Positions 36,234 to 45,617 of a DNA stretch of 64,000 nt are shown one piece after another. The position numbers were made by a program, and so were the translations under genes. The DNA comes from Chitinophaga niabensis (GTDB taxonomy: Bacteria > Bacteroidota > Bacteroidia > Chitinophagales > Chitinophagaceae). The stretch lies in the NCBI RefSeq assembly GCF_900129465.1, contig NZ_FSRA01000001.1, positions 868,001 to 932,000 on the forward strand, read 5' to 3'. How positions within the stretch are numbered: position 1 is the stretch's first letter; the number at the start of each line of letters is the position of its first letter. The notes beneath the pieces are model-generated. The model ran no database searches and was not told the DNA's origin. It saw only the letters and a list, made by a program, of their open reading frames with translations.

Positions 36234-38900
36234 ATGAAACATTTCGTTTTATCTGTCTTAATTGTATTTGTAACCCAGCTCGCCAAATCCCAGCACGTCT
36301 ACCAGATCCGTGCAGACAGCGTGCGCATCTATAACGTCTGCGACACCGCAGAACTCATCATAGAAAACCGTACCCGTGGTGTAGCAGGCTTCCTGTACAA
36401 CAAAGGCAACGGCCGCACAGAGTTCCGCCGCCTGCAACTGGAGTCTATCGGGGGCAACCAGATAGCCATCTCCGGCCAGGATACGCTGGACATCAGCACC
36501 CTACCCGGAATAGGAGGCGTAGACACTATTTACCGTGACGGCAACTATATAAAATACAACAAACGCGGCACCACCTATTCCCTGCTTGCACCCGTTTCAG
36601 AAGATAACCTGCAAACTGTCACCTCTCGCGGAAGTATAACAAACCAGCGCATGCAGATCCACGATCCGGTAGTAGGACCAGATACCTATACATACGCACC
36701 ATTCGGCATTACCAGGGCCGCTGTTGCAGGGAATCTATCCTATTGGGCAATGACCAAATCAGGCACGATAGTATATGGCGCCGGAATTAACACTGCCAAT
36801 GAAATGATCATGGGCCAGGTGTTTCCTGACCTTACTGTGGCACCTAGTCTATATGTAAGGGCAGGAGGTATGATAGGGGTGAACAAATCTCCTTCCCATG
36901 CACTGGATGTGAATGGCAATATCCGCTGGAATGGATATAACATAGGCAATCCGAGGGCGGCAAAAATAGGTTTCAGCGGGGGAGATTACGGTGGGATTGG
37001 TTATGGGCTCGATTTTACAAGCAGTACTAACGAATACAAATATGATGCGGAGTTCAATGGAGATAATCCAACGCTGTTAAGGTTTAACCAGGGCTTTGAT
37101 TTCCTGACTGCTCCAACCGGAACCCCCGGAAATCTTATTTCCTTTACCACATTGGCCAGATTTGCAACAAGCGCCGCATCATTTAATGTACAACTGGATG
37201 TAAACGAAAAGATCACTTCTGTTAAATCGAATACATTAACGAATGGCCTGATGGCTTACGGCAACTTTGAAGCAAGGAGCGCCGCCGTACCCTCCTATGG
37301 ATTCCATATACCCGGAATAGATGGTGTTGCATTGTATTATCCCGGCCCTGGTACAAACCTCCGTGTGCGTAGCAATGGCGGAAGGGACGGATTGATATGG
37401 ACTTCAGATAACCATGGCACCGGCTCTGGTATGGATGCAGACCTGCTGGATGGTTTCCATGCGTCTGTAGCTAACGCCGGATCCACAGTAGCCGTAAGGA
37501 ATGCGGACGGATACTTGTTTTCCAATTATTTCAATACATCAGCAACAACAGAAGGAACTATACCTACCCGCATCTTTGGAGGTACAGAGGATGGATATAT
37601 CCGTCCACTGGCCGCTGGTGCTATACGATCTTTCCTCGGAATGCCTGCCTCCGGTGAAACCTTGCAAAGTGTAACAGACAGGAGCAATTATACTACAAAC
37701 AATATTCAGTTTGTTGGTGGCAGTGGTAACCCCTCCACAGGTCTCTTATGGGGATATAATACAGATTACTGGAAGATTTTTGTGGAATCCCCACAGGATA
37801 CCCCTTCCGGGAATATGATCTTCGAATCCGGCGATAATGATAATGAGGGCTGGATCTTCCGCAGTGCAGCCACCAGTGGTGGTGCGGGTGTTACTGACAT
37901 CCTTTCTGTGGGCAGGGACAGGCTGAACTACCAGGGATTTAATGTTTGGCATGCGGGAAGCCTTTCGCGACCAATTGGTCAGTCATTATTCAGGCTCATG
38001 TCTTCTGACGGTACCTCTGCCAATGATTTTCAGCAAGGCTCTACCTTCTCATATGCCTCAGGGTCTCCCTACAGTGGCCCCTTGCTATCTTTCGGGGGAT
38101 TAAATGGCAATTATGATTGCCAGATAAATGCAGATTACGGCACTGGTAACAACATCGCTTTCCGTGTGAGGAATGGTGATGGACACGTTTGGAATGCCTG
38201 GCAATCCCTTTGGCATAGCGGCAATGTTACCTTTAATACAAGCGGTTACAACGTAGCCCTTAAAACAGAATACAGTGGTACACTTGGACTGGATAACTGG
38301 GTGCGTGTAGCCAATGCGACCGGTATGTATACTACCAATGGCAAAAATTATTTGTATAACAATACTTATCGCAGTTGGGCTATTCGTGGAGAAAGCGACT
38401 CTCAGATATGGTTCGAGTTGCAGACGCAATCGCCAACAGGAGGAGGCGTCAACAGAGGCGGAATCTACGCCAATAGCTCTGACGAGCTCGGCTTTGTGAA
38501 CGCAGATGCCAACGGCTGGCGCCTGAGAACGGACGCCTCTGGCAACGCCTATGTTACCGGTATGGTGCAAGCCACTTCTTTCTACCAAACTTCTTTGAGA
38601 AGCCTTAAAAAAGATATACAGCCATTTGACAGGTCGGCCCTTGCTATCATGGATAAAGTTCAGGTGCGTTCCTTCATTTTCAAGGCAGACAAAGAAGGTA
38701 AAACCAATATCGGCTTCATTGCTGATGAAGTACCCGATGAAATTTCCACTCCCGGCAGAAAAGGAGTAGATCAGGCCAGTACAGTAGCATTGTTGGTAAA
38801 ATCTGTACAGGAGCTGAATGCAGAGAACAAAGAACTCGCCGGCAGAGTAAAAGAACTGGAATCGCTTGTACATAGATTATTGAATGAAAAGAAGAATTAA
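36234..38900 (+). CDS. Secreted tail-fibre-like protein with S74 chaperone, copy 1
   Basis: An 888-residue secreted protein; the signal peptide ends near residue 19. Residues 20-115 form a domain shared almost unchanged with the two later copies (YQIRADSVRIYNVCDTAELI, then GQDTLDISTLPGI). The middle resembles phage tail fibres, with a DADLLDGFHAS motif. The C-terminal 110 residues match the S74 intramolecular chaperone: S-L-R-S-L-K-K-D-I with Ser787 and Lys792 five apart, as in the self-cleaving Ser-Lys dyad, then IGFIADEVPDE and a terminal coiled coil. S74 domains trimerise fibres and then cut themselves off. It follows the immunity gene by 107 bases and precedes copy 2 by 19. No virion genes are nearby, so it is probably a surface fibre of the cell. 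Confidence 0.8.
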   Translation: MKHFVLSVLIVFVTQLAKSQHVYQIRADSVRIYNVCDTAELIIENRTRGVAGFLYNKGNGRTEFRRLQLESIGGNQIAISGQDTLDISTLPGIGGVDTIYRDGNYIKYNKRGTTYSLLAPVSEDNLQTVTSRGSITNQRMQIHDPVVGPDTYTYAPFGITRAAVAGNLSYWAMTKSGTIVYGAGINTANEMIMGQVFPDLTVAPSLYVRAGGMIGVNKSPSHALDVNGNIRWNGYNIGNPRAAKIGFSGGDYGGIGYGLDFTSSTNEYKYDAEFNGDNPTLLRFNQGFDFLTAPTGTPGNLISFTTLARFATSAASFNVQLDVNEKITSVKSNTLTNGLMAYGNFEARSAAVPSYGFHIPGIDGVALYYPGPGTNLRVRSNGGRDGLIWTSDNHGTGSGMDADLLDGFHASVANAGSTVAVRNADGYLFSNYFNTSATTEGTIPTRIFGGTEDGYIRPLAAGAIRSFLGMPASGETLQSVTDRSNYTTNNIQFVGGSGNPSTGLLWGYNTDYWKIFVESPQDTPSGNMIFESGDNDNEGWIFRSAATSGGAGVTDILSVGRDRLNYQGFNVWHAGSLSRPIGQSLFRLMSSDGTSANDFQQGSTFSYASGSPYSGPLLSFGGLNGNYDCQINADYGTGNNIAFRVRNGDGHVWNAWQSLWHSGNVTFNTSGYNVALKTEYSGTLGLDNWVRVANATGMYTTNGKNYLYNNTYRSWAIRGESDSQIWFELQTQSPTGGGVNRGGIYANSSDELGFVNADANGWRLRTDASGNAYVTGMVQATSFYQTSLRSLKKDIQPFDRSALAIMDKVQVRSFIFKADKEGKTNIGFIADEVPDEISTPGRKGVDQASTVALLVKSVQELNAENKELAGRVKELESLVHRLLNEKKN
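37212..37679 (+). repeat. Paralogous fibre block shared with 39349-39816
   Basis: A 468-base segment of fibre copy 1, from the ITSV codons to the LQSVT codons, has a counterpart of exactly the same length in copy 2 (39349-39816). It encodes SAAVPSYGFHIPG, DGVALYYPGPGTNLRVRSN and the DADLLDGF knot in both. The proteins match closely, with no gaps, while third-codon positions differ widely. Copy 3 keeps only the DADMVDG knot. Confidence 0.75.
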
Positions 38901-38919
38901 ATAAGTATCCCTGTTTCCA

Positions 38920-41613
38920 ATGAAAAGAGTCTTTTGGTTTTTCCTTTTGCTATTGTTCACCCAATTTGCCCAAGCGCAGCATATTTACCAGATCCGTGCG
39001 GACAGTGTGCGTATCTATAATGTTTGTGATACAGCAGAACTGATCATTGAAAACCGTACCCGCGGCGTGGCAGGGTTCCTGTATAATAAAGGTAACGGTC
39101 GTACCGAATTCAAACGCCTCCGCCTGGAAACGATCGGTGGTAACCGTATCGCTATTACAGGTCAGGATACGCTGGATATCAGTACACTTCCCGGCATCAG
39201 TGGAGTAGATACTATTTACAGGGATGGCGACTATGTAAAGTATGTTAAACGGGGAAGTACTTATACCTTTTATGCACCTGCAAATGAAACATTGCAAAGT
39301 GTAACCAACCGGGGAAGCACCACCACCAATCCCTTATCTGTCAGGAATATTACTTCCGTTACAAACAATACCCTTAACAATGGCTTATTCGCAAATGGGA
39401 ACTATGAAGCGCAGAGCGCTGCAGTACCTTCATATGGATTTCATATACCGGGTACGGATGGGGTTGCATTATATTATCCTGGGCCAGGTACCAACCTCCG
39501 TGTAAGGAGTAATGGTGGGCGGGACGGACTGTTATGGTCCTCTGATAATCATGGCGCCGGTTCAGGGCTGGATGCAGATCTGCTGGATGGTTTTAATGCT
39601 TCTGTAGGAGCTACTGCTGCTTCAATACCGGTAAGAGACCCTAACGGATATCTGTTTGCCAATTATTTTAATACAGCAGCAGGAACTGAATCAGCAACGC
39701 CCACCCGTATATTTGGAGGTAACGAAGACGGGTATATACGCCCTCTGAGTGCTGCTGCTATTCTAGCTTTCCTGGGCATGCCCGGATCCGGGGAAACTTT
39801 ACAAAGTGTAACCAACCGTGGAAATCTTTCTGTGAGGGATAATACAAACATGGTATTTCAGAAAGCTTCCGGCACACCTGGAGGTTTGTATCTCCAATTC
39901 CGGAACAGCGATGGATCAGCCCGGGGGCATATCGGTTATGGTTCTTCCACGAATAATACTTTTATCATTCATAATAATGATAATTCACCAACCAGCATTT
40001 ACCAGCGCCTGTTAGTAAACGGCGCAGATGGTTATGATGATGGTCAGAATGCCTTGCTGGTGAACGGTAGTACTGCCACCAGGGGAGTGTTCAGACAGAA
40101 TCTATCTCACCCCAGCACTGAAAGTAATGGTGCAAATCAGCTTTGGAATTCCTACGGCGGTGCACAGATCTATGCTGATCCGGAATTCAGATCGGGAATG
40201 AATAACCTGATGGTGTATAATAACTATGGAGGTGATGCAGTGAAACTCTTCCGGGAGAACGGTACGCTCAGTGCTGCTGTTCCTAATAACTCCGGCTGGT
40301 ATTTGCGTGTGCAATCTCAACCAGGTACTTCAAGCGGCACCCAGCCCGGGTTGGGAGGCGTTTATTCTAACCTGTTTACTGCTGAAAACCAGGTATACGT
40401 AACCCGTATCCGCGCTTTTATTCCTGCAGGTTATACGCTCAATGCAGCAGCCAACCAACACGGAGATAATCCTAAAAACTATTGGACCACTTCACAGGAC
40501 GGTGTGGGTAAGTGGCAGGACTATATCCACGTTTGGTGTGCCGGTCAGTCAGGTATTTTTTCGTCAGTTAACTACTATTACCTGGAGGGTCCCCGCACAG
40601 ATGTAACCTGGTATATTGCCTATTTCGATACCAAGCAGGTCACCAGTTCTGCCTGGCAGGATAATGTGAGCCAGAACCCTGTCACTGCCCGTCCTGTTGC
40701 TTTATACCTGAATGATGATAATACCAAATTGGAGCAGGGGGGCGGTAGTTCGCTAAAAGTGCAAACACCTCATGGTAATATGGAAATCGGTGCACAAAAC
40801 ACCGGGCATGCACATTTTCTTACAGACAGGGAAAATTTCTATTTCAATAAGCCACTGCTTGTAGTAGATAGGCTGGGGGTCTACAACGGTACCTTTTCTC
40901 CCGGCATGACCACCTATCTCTCGCAAACAGAAGGCAGGATCAATAACAACCTTATCTATCACGCCGGGAACCTTTCATTTTATACAAGCGGAGAAGATAA
41001 ACCCCTGAAAACTGAACCCAACGGGTACTTTGGGATTGAAAACTGGATACGTACCGGAGCAGAAACTGGTCTTTTCAATAACAATGGGTTTCATTTTTTC
41101 CCTTATGGCACGAAGAGTTGGGCTTTTAGGGGAGGCACAGGCAGCACGCAAACATTCCTGTTATTGCAAACCGCCAACGGTCAATTTCATGGTGGCTTGC
41201 TGGCCAATGCTTCCGGAGATATTGGCATTGCAAGCAGCAATGATGCCTGGCGCTTAAGAACAGATGTAAACGGCAACGCCTTTGTAACCGGGCAGGTGCA
41301 AGCCACTTCCTTCTATCAATCATCATTACGCAGCCTGAAAAAAGATATTAAGCCTTTTACCGCCTCTGCCCTGGATGTTTTCCGGAAAGCACAGGTGCGC
41401 AGTTTCGTTTTCAGGGCGGACAGCAGTGGTAAAACAAACATAGGTTTTATCGCGGATGAAGTACCTGATGAAATGTCCACACCCGGAAGAAAAGGAGTGG
41501 ACCAGGCCAGTACCGTGGCTTTGTTAGTGAAATCAGTGCAAGAACTGGAAGAAAAAATAAAGAAGCTGGAAATGCTTATAACAGAATTGTCCAAGGAGAA
41601 AAACAATAAATAA
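38920..41613 (+). CDS. Secreted tail-fibre-like protein with S74 chaperone, copy 2
   Basis: An 897-residue paralogue of the preceding gene with the same plan: signal peptide to about residue 19 (FAQAQ), the conserved N-terminal domain (about 20-115), the fibre block shared with copy 1, a long unshared middle, and a C-terminal S74 domain. Ser802 and Lys807 form the predicted self-cleavage dyad, followed by GFIADEVPDEMSTPGRKG and a coiled coil. The unshared middle (about residues 300-700) includes a segment rich in aromatic residues (TWYIAYFDTKQV) that may bind a ligand. Its stop codon overlaps the start of the Cys-rich protein gene by one base, showing tight co-translation. Confidence 0.8.
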   Translation: MKRVFWFFLLLLFTQFAQAQHIYQIRADSVRIYNVCDTAELIIENRTRGVAGFLYNKGNGRTEFKRLRLETIGGNRIAITGQDTLDISTLPGISGVDTIYRDGDYVKYVKRGSTYTFYAPANETLQSVTNRGSTTTNPLSVRNITSVTNNTLNNGLFANGNYEAQSAAVPSYGFHIPGTDGVALYYPGPGTNLRVRSNGGRDGLLWSSDNHGAGSGLDADLLDGFNASVGATAASIPVRDPNGYLFANYFNTAAGTESATPTRIFGGNEDGYIRPLSAAAILAFLGMPGSGETLQSVTNRGNLSVRDNTNMVFQKASGTPGGLYLQFRNSDGSARGHIGYGSSTNNTFIIHNNDNSPTSIYQRLLVNGADGYDDGQNALLVNGSTATRGVFRQNLSHPSTESNGANQLWNSYGGAQIYADPEFRSGMNNLMVYNNYGGDAVKLFRENGTLSAAVPNNSGWYLRVQSQPGTSSGTQPGLGGVYSNLFTAENQVYVTRIRAFIPAGYTLNAAANQHGDNPKNYWTTSQDGVGKWQDYIHVWCAGQSGIFSSVNYYYLEGPRTDVTWYIAYFDTKQVTSSAWQDNVSQNPVTARPVALYLNDDNTKLEQGGGSSLKVQTPHGNMEIGAQNTGHAHFLTDRENFYFNKPLLVVDRLGVYNGTFSPGMTTYLSQTEGRINNNLIYHAGNLSFYTSGEDKPLKTEPNGYFGIENWIRTGAETGLFNNNGFHFFPYGTKSWAFRGGTGSTQTFLLLQTANGQFHGGLLANASGDIGIASSNDAWRLRTDVNGNAFVTGQVQATSFYQSSLRSLKKDIKPFTASALDVFRKAQVRSFVFRADSSGKTNIGFIADEVPDEMSTPGRKGVDQASTVALLVKSVQELEEKIKKLEMLITELSKEKNNK

Positions 41614-42887
41614 TGAGAATCCGTCTGATCTTTTTCCTGCTGTTGTTTCTATCAACTGTCACGGATGCACTGGCGCAGAACCACCTGGTGACGCACCGGT
41701 TCATCCATCAGAAAGTGAGCGAGGGATACTTTCAACAACGCCCGTCAACCACCATTCCACAGGATGATTATTGCATCAGTAAAGCAGAAGCGATGGCCTG
41801 GCTTTACCTGGATGAATCTCGTCTTCCAACGGACAGCCGGATGCCCTGGTGGAGTGAGATCATCCCTGCTACTGTTTATACTCCCTGTATAGGTACCAAC
41901 TTCGACGTTTGCCGGGTATCAAATCCTGCATATAATTCTTGTGGCAGCTGGATCTATTCAACATTCAGCACCTATATGACATCTTTCACCAGGTCAAGAT
42001 TTGCGGCTACCAACCCTTTGATGAATGCCTCTTCCTCTGATCAGACTACTTATTGCGCGTTCACACCAATAGGTTCTAAAACATCGCTGATGGGCTTTGG
42101 CGCTATGTCCGCACCGGCAGGTAATCCGGGAGATTCAACAGTGCAGCAGAAAGGTATGATGAGCCCCATGCTGCTGGCTGATCAGGGGCCGTTAAACCGT
42201 TCTGGCATATGGGGATGTTCTGCAGTAGGAACTGAATGGCTTTTTGTGAATGCTACATTCGCCTGCGCCGAAACAAAACAATATTTAATAGGCGTTGGAG
42301 CAGACAATCATTTCAGGGTATATATAGATGGTAGCCTTATTGTAGCGAATGAAATAACAGACTCCGAGAACTTCAAGCTCTGGCATGTTTTCCCGGTAAA
42401 CCTTACTGCCGGCCTGCATACGATCAGGCTTGAAGGCAGGGATGATGGTACGCCGGGAGCCATCGGTTGTGAGATCTATGATAATAATGTTACAGGGCTG
42501 GCTAATGCTGTTACCTATAATGACCTGAAAGTATTATTCTCCACCAAAGATGTACCCAATGGTAACATTTGCATTGAAGCAAACACGATCTATGTTCAGA
42601 ATACTACCTATAACTCCTATATCTGGGATGTCTCCGGCCTTAATGGCTGGAGCCCGGCTGGTACAATAGGCCCCGGAACATCTGATAATGGCACATTTAC
42701 CAGCCATGTTGGTATGCTTACAGTAGAAGTAAACACTTCTTTTTCTGAACCCGTAGATCTTGTATTATACATTGATGGTTGGGAAGTCAGCCGGCAGGAA
42801 GTACCATACGGCCACGGATACATGTATATAGATGTAACCTCCTATGTCAACCAGGATTTTGGGCTTGAATTGCAAATAAGACCTTGA
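41613..42887 (+). CDS. Secreted Cys-rich protein with PA14/lectin-like domain
   Basis: A 424-residue secreted protein; the signal peptide ends near residue 21 (DALAQ). It holds many cysteines (TPCIGTNFDVC, NSCGSW, IWGCS), which suggests disulphides outside the cytoplasm. Residues about 220-295 look like a PA14 or lectin fold (GVGADNHFRVYIDGSLIV, then LTAGLHTIRLEGRDDG). Its start overlaps copy 2's stop by one base and copy 3 follows after 11 bases, so it is made together with the fibres. It may be a binding subunit. The full protein is not one I recognise. Confidence 0.6.
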   Translation: MRIRLIFFLLLFLSTVTDALAQNHLVTHRFIHQKVSEGYFQQRPSTTIPQDDYCISKAEAMAWLYLDESRLPTDSRMPWWSEIIPATVYTPCIGTNFDVCRVSNPAYNSCGSWIYSTFSTYMTSFTRSRFAATNPLMNASSSDQTTYCAFTPIGSKTSLMGFGAMSAPAGNPGDSTVQQKGMMSPMLLADQGPLNRSGIWGCSAVGTEWLFVNATFACAETKQYLIGVGADNHFRVYIDGSLIVANEITDSENFKLWHVFPVNLTAGLHTIRLEGRDDGTPGAIGCEIYDNNVTGLANAVTYNDLKVLFSTKDVPNGNICIEANTIYVQNTTYNSYIWDVSGLNGWSPAGTIGPGTSDNGTFTSHVGMLTVEVNTSFSEPVDLVLYIDGWEVSRQEVPYGHGYMYIDVTSYVNQDFGLELQIRP

Positions 42888-42898
42888 TACAATACCCT

Positions 42899-45493
42899 AT
42901 GAAGCAGATTTTAGGCGTCCTTTTTATCCTGTTAGTGAGTCAGCAGGCATATACGCAACATGTTTACCAGATCCGTGCAGATAGTGTACGTATCTATAAT
43001 GTATGTGATACAGCAGAACTTATTATTGAAAACAGAACACGTGGTGTAGCAGGTTTTCTCTTCAACAAAGGAAACGGTCGCACGGAGTTCAGGCGTTTAC
43101 AGCTGGAATCGATCGGAGGCAACCAGATCGCTATTTCCGGGCAGGACACATTGGATATCAGCACCCTGCCGGGTATTGGTGGTGTAGATACCATCTACAG
43201 GGATGGAGACAACATTAAATACAGCAAGCGGGGGATACTTTATTCACTCTATGCTCCCCTTCCGCAGTTTTATGAGATCCCGGCAGGCACTGCTTACAGC
43301 TTTTCCCAATACCAGCCAAACAGGCTCACTGCATTTAATGCGTATATATCTCCGGATATGCCAATGTTCTCAGATCAGGCATTGACAAATACCAGTACCG
43401 AGAAAACATATTACTACGCGGGCCATACAGTCTCAAACGGCAGCGCAGGATACCAGATGGCCGTGAACTGGGATGGAGAACAAACAGGGCCTAAAGGTGC
43501 CTTTCTGCGTAATAAAGATGATACACAGGGAGCATGGGGGCAATGGCGTGAATTACTATTTAAAGATTATGCAGAAAATGCTTTTGCTACAAAGCTGAAC
43601 CTCCAAACCAGTGGTCAGGCTACAGTACATTGGGGTAACATTGTGGGAGCACCTTCATTTTCCCTGAATGAAAATTTGCAAAGTGTAACGGATAGAGGAA
43701 GTACAACCTCTAATAATATCCAGGCGAATGGCCTTTACTTACAGGGGACTGGTACATTGCTGAGCAAAGGAAATTATGGTTCCCTCAGGATCACAACACC
43801 TTCCGGGTATACAGAAGTTGGTTCACAGAACGGAGGATGGAGCCATTTTGAAACAGACCGGCCTGCGTTTTATTTCGGTAAAGATATACATGTTTTGGGT
43901 GCTGTACGCGGGTACAATAACACAGGATATTTTGATGGGCTTAGTGTAGGGCTACAATCCGGTAATGGAAACGGCATTCGTTTCTGGGATGGTAATTCAG
44001 ATTATTCCATTTGGATGTCTGATGCCGTTCATGGTACTTTCGGAGGGCGGGTTTACAATGCGGGTGTGAATGATTTTAATATGTATTTCAGGATTACGGG
44101 ATACAACCGTGGATTCGTTTTTATACCGGGTAATAATGTTCCCGTTGTACAGATCGATACCGACGGTATGTACAATGGCAAGTGGTACAGATCAGTAGGA
44201 GATGGGGGCTGGGTTAGTGAAACATATGGAGGAGGCTGGCATATGCAGGATGCCACCTGGATCCGGTCTGTAGGCGCGAAATCAATCTATCACGATGCGG
44301 GCATCCTTCGTACAGATGGCACCTTGCAGGTAGGAGGCGCAGGAAGCACCTTTAACGCGCCCAATGGCGGCGTGCCGACTATTAATGGCAATACCATCTG
44401 GCATGCAGGAAATGATGGTGCCGGGAGTGGTCTCGATGCTGATATGGTGGATGGCATGCACGCTGCAGACTTAGTAGGTAACTGGGGACAGGTAACTAAT
44501 CATGCAGGTACCAGCGATTTTAATGGAATAAACAGGTTTGGTAGCACATTTATCAATGGGGGCGGAGCTGCTCCTGCAAACGGGCCAGGTAATGGCAGTC
44601 TCAACCAGTATTACTCCTGGGCATTTGGCCTGGGTGCTGAATACGGAGTTGGGAATTATAACCTGCAAATGGCCATGGGACGCCCGGGTGGTGGAGGTAC
44701 AGAAACGGCTCCCTACTTATACAGAAGGTTCCTGGAAAACGGTACTTATACACCCTGGACAAAAATAGCAGCAGGATATGCTGATAATGCCGGGGCATTG
44801 AACAATATTGACGCATCAAGATTTGTATATGGGATGAATGCAAGCGCTACAAATGATATCAGCGTTACTAATCTGAATAGCGTAAATAAGTCAGGTTTCT
44901 ATAACGGCTATAACATGCAAAACGCTCCTTCGTCAGACTGGTACAACGTTATTCATTCGGAATACACCGGCGCCACTTATGGTAACCAGATAGCGCAGAA
45001 ATTCACCGGTAACACAAATGAAGTGAATGTATTCTTGCGTACTCAATACAATGGTAGCTGGGGCTCCTGGAGAGAGATCTGGCATACCGGCAACCTTACA
45101 TTCAGCGTTACTGCCGATGCATACAAACTCGCCCAACGGGATGGATCAGGGCAGCTGATCGCTACCGGCTTTTATCAATCTTCCCTTTCATCCCTGAAAG
45201 AAAATATCGAAACATTCAATGAACCGGCTTTGCCACTGATCAACAGCCTTGTTATTAAAGCATTCAACTATAAGGATGACCAGGAAAAGAATCAGCACTT
45301 CGGGATCATTGCAGATAATTCAGACTGGCATTTTTCTACCAGGAAGCAGGATCGCTTTGATACCAATAGCTCGCTGGCAATAGCCATCAAAGCTATCCAG
45401 GAATTGAGCAAAGAGAAAGAACAATTGCAGAAACAAGTGAATGATATGGAAGAAAGGCTGAAAAGACTGGAAAAATTACTGCTGGTAAAATAG
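42899..45493 (+). CDS. Secreted tail-fibre-like protein with S74 chaperone, copy 3 (divergent)
   Basis: An 865-codon gene for a secreted fibre protein. MKQILG at 42899 is chosen for its signal peptide (ending near residue 20, AYTQ); a TTG 15 bases upstream is unlikely. The N-terminal domain is nearly identical to copies 1 and 2. The middle differs: it has pyocin-knob-like segments (GAWGQWRELL, then GSWGSWREIWHTGN) as in phage and pyocin fibres. The S74 domain keeps the dyad as Ser762 and Lys767 (SLSSLKENI) but replaces the STPGRKGVDQ segment of the other copies with an unrelated stretch before a long coiled coil. The terminal helix may set trimerisation specificity. Confidence 0.78.
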   Translation: MKQILGVLFILLVSQQAYTQHVYQIRADSVRIYNVCDTAELIIENRTRGVAGFLFNKGNGRTEFRRLQLESIGGNQIAISGQDTLDISTLPGIGGVDTIYRDGDNIKYSKRGILYSLYAPLPQFYEIPAGTAYSFSQYQPNRLTAFNAYISPDMPMFSDQALTNTSTEKTYYYAGHTVSNGSAGYQMAVNWDGEQTGPKGAFLRNKDDTQGAWGQWRELLFKDYAENAFATKLNLQTSGQATVHWGNIVGAPSFSLNENLQSVTDRGSTTSNNIQANGLYLQGTGTLLSKGNYGSLRITTPSGYTEVGSQNGGWSHFETDRPAFYFGKDIHVLGAVRGYNNTGYFDGLSVGLQSGNGNGIRFWDGNSDYSIWMSDAVHGTFGGRVYNAGVNDFNMYFRITGYNRGFVFIPGNNVPVVQIDTDGMYNGKWYRSVGDGGWVSETYGGGWHMQDATWIRSVGAKSIYHDAGILRTDGTLQVGGAGSTFNAPNGGVPTINGNTIWHAGNDGAGSGLDADMVDGMHAADLVGNWGQVTNHAGTSDFNGINRFGSTFINGGGAAPANGPGNGSLNQYYSWAFGLGAEYGVGNYNLQMAMGRPGGGGTETAPYLYRRFLENGTYTPWTKIAAGYADNAGALNNIDASRFVYGMNASATNDISVTNLNSVNKSGFYNGYNMQNAPSSDWYNVIHSEYTGATYGNQIAQKFTGNTNEVNVFLRTQYNGSWGSWREIWHTGNLTFSVTADAYKLAQRDGSGQLIATGFYQSSLSSLKENIETFNEPALPLINSLVIKAFNYKDDQEKNQHFGIIADNSDWHFSTRKQDRFDTNSSLAIAIKAIQELSKEKEQLQKQVNDMEERLKRLEKLLLVK

Positions 45494-45617
45494 TTACATG
45501 GTTTAACGGGAATGGATATATGTATTTTGATATCAATGTGTTAGCGCACGTCATCAAAATGCTATAAAAAATAAATGATCTTCCTTATCTTGGAAGCTTT
45601 TAGCAGACCATGTATCT

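Noticed and set aside
38100..38873. 257-codon open frame on the minus strand
   Set aside because: Antisense to the conserved S74 domain of fibre copy 1, which is certainly coding on the plus strand.
40753..41326. Small minus-strand frames within fibre copy 2
   Set aside because: Shadow frames in a well-supported plus-strand gene, without start context or domain features.
36234..45493. Prophage or contractile-injection particle
   Set aside because: Only fibre-type proteins occur, each with a signal peptide; no tube, sheath, baseplate, capsid, terminase or lysis gene is in the window.
45586..45593. Promoter TATCTTGG before the IgGFc/PKD gene
   Set aside because: One mismatch from the consensus at a key position and no -33 element; not strong enough to list.
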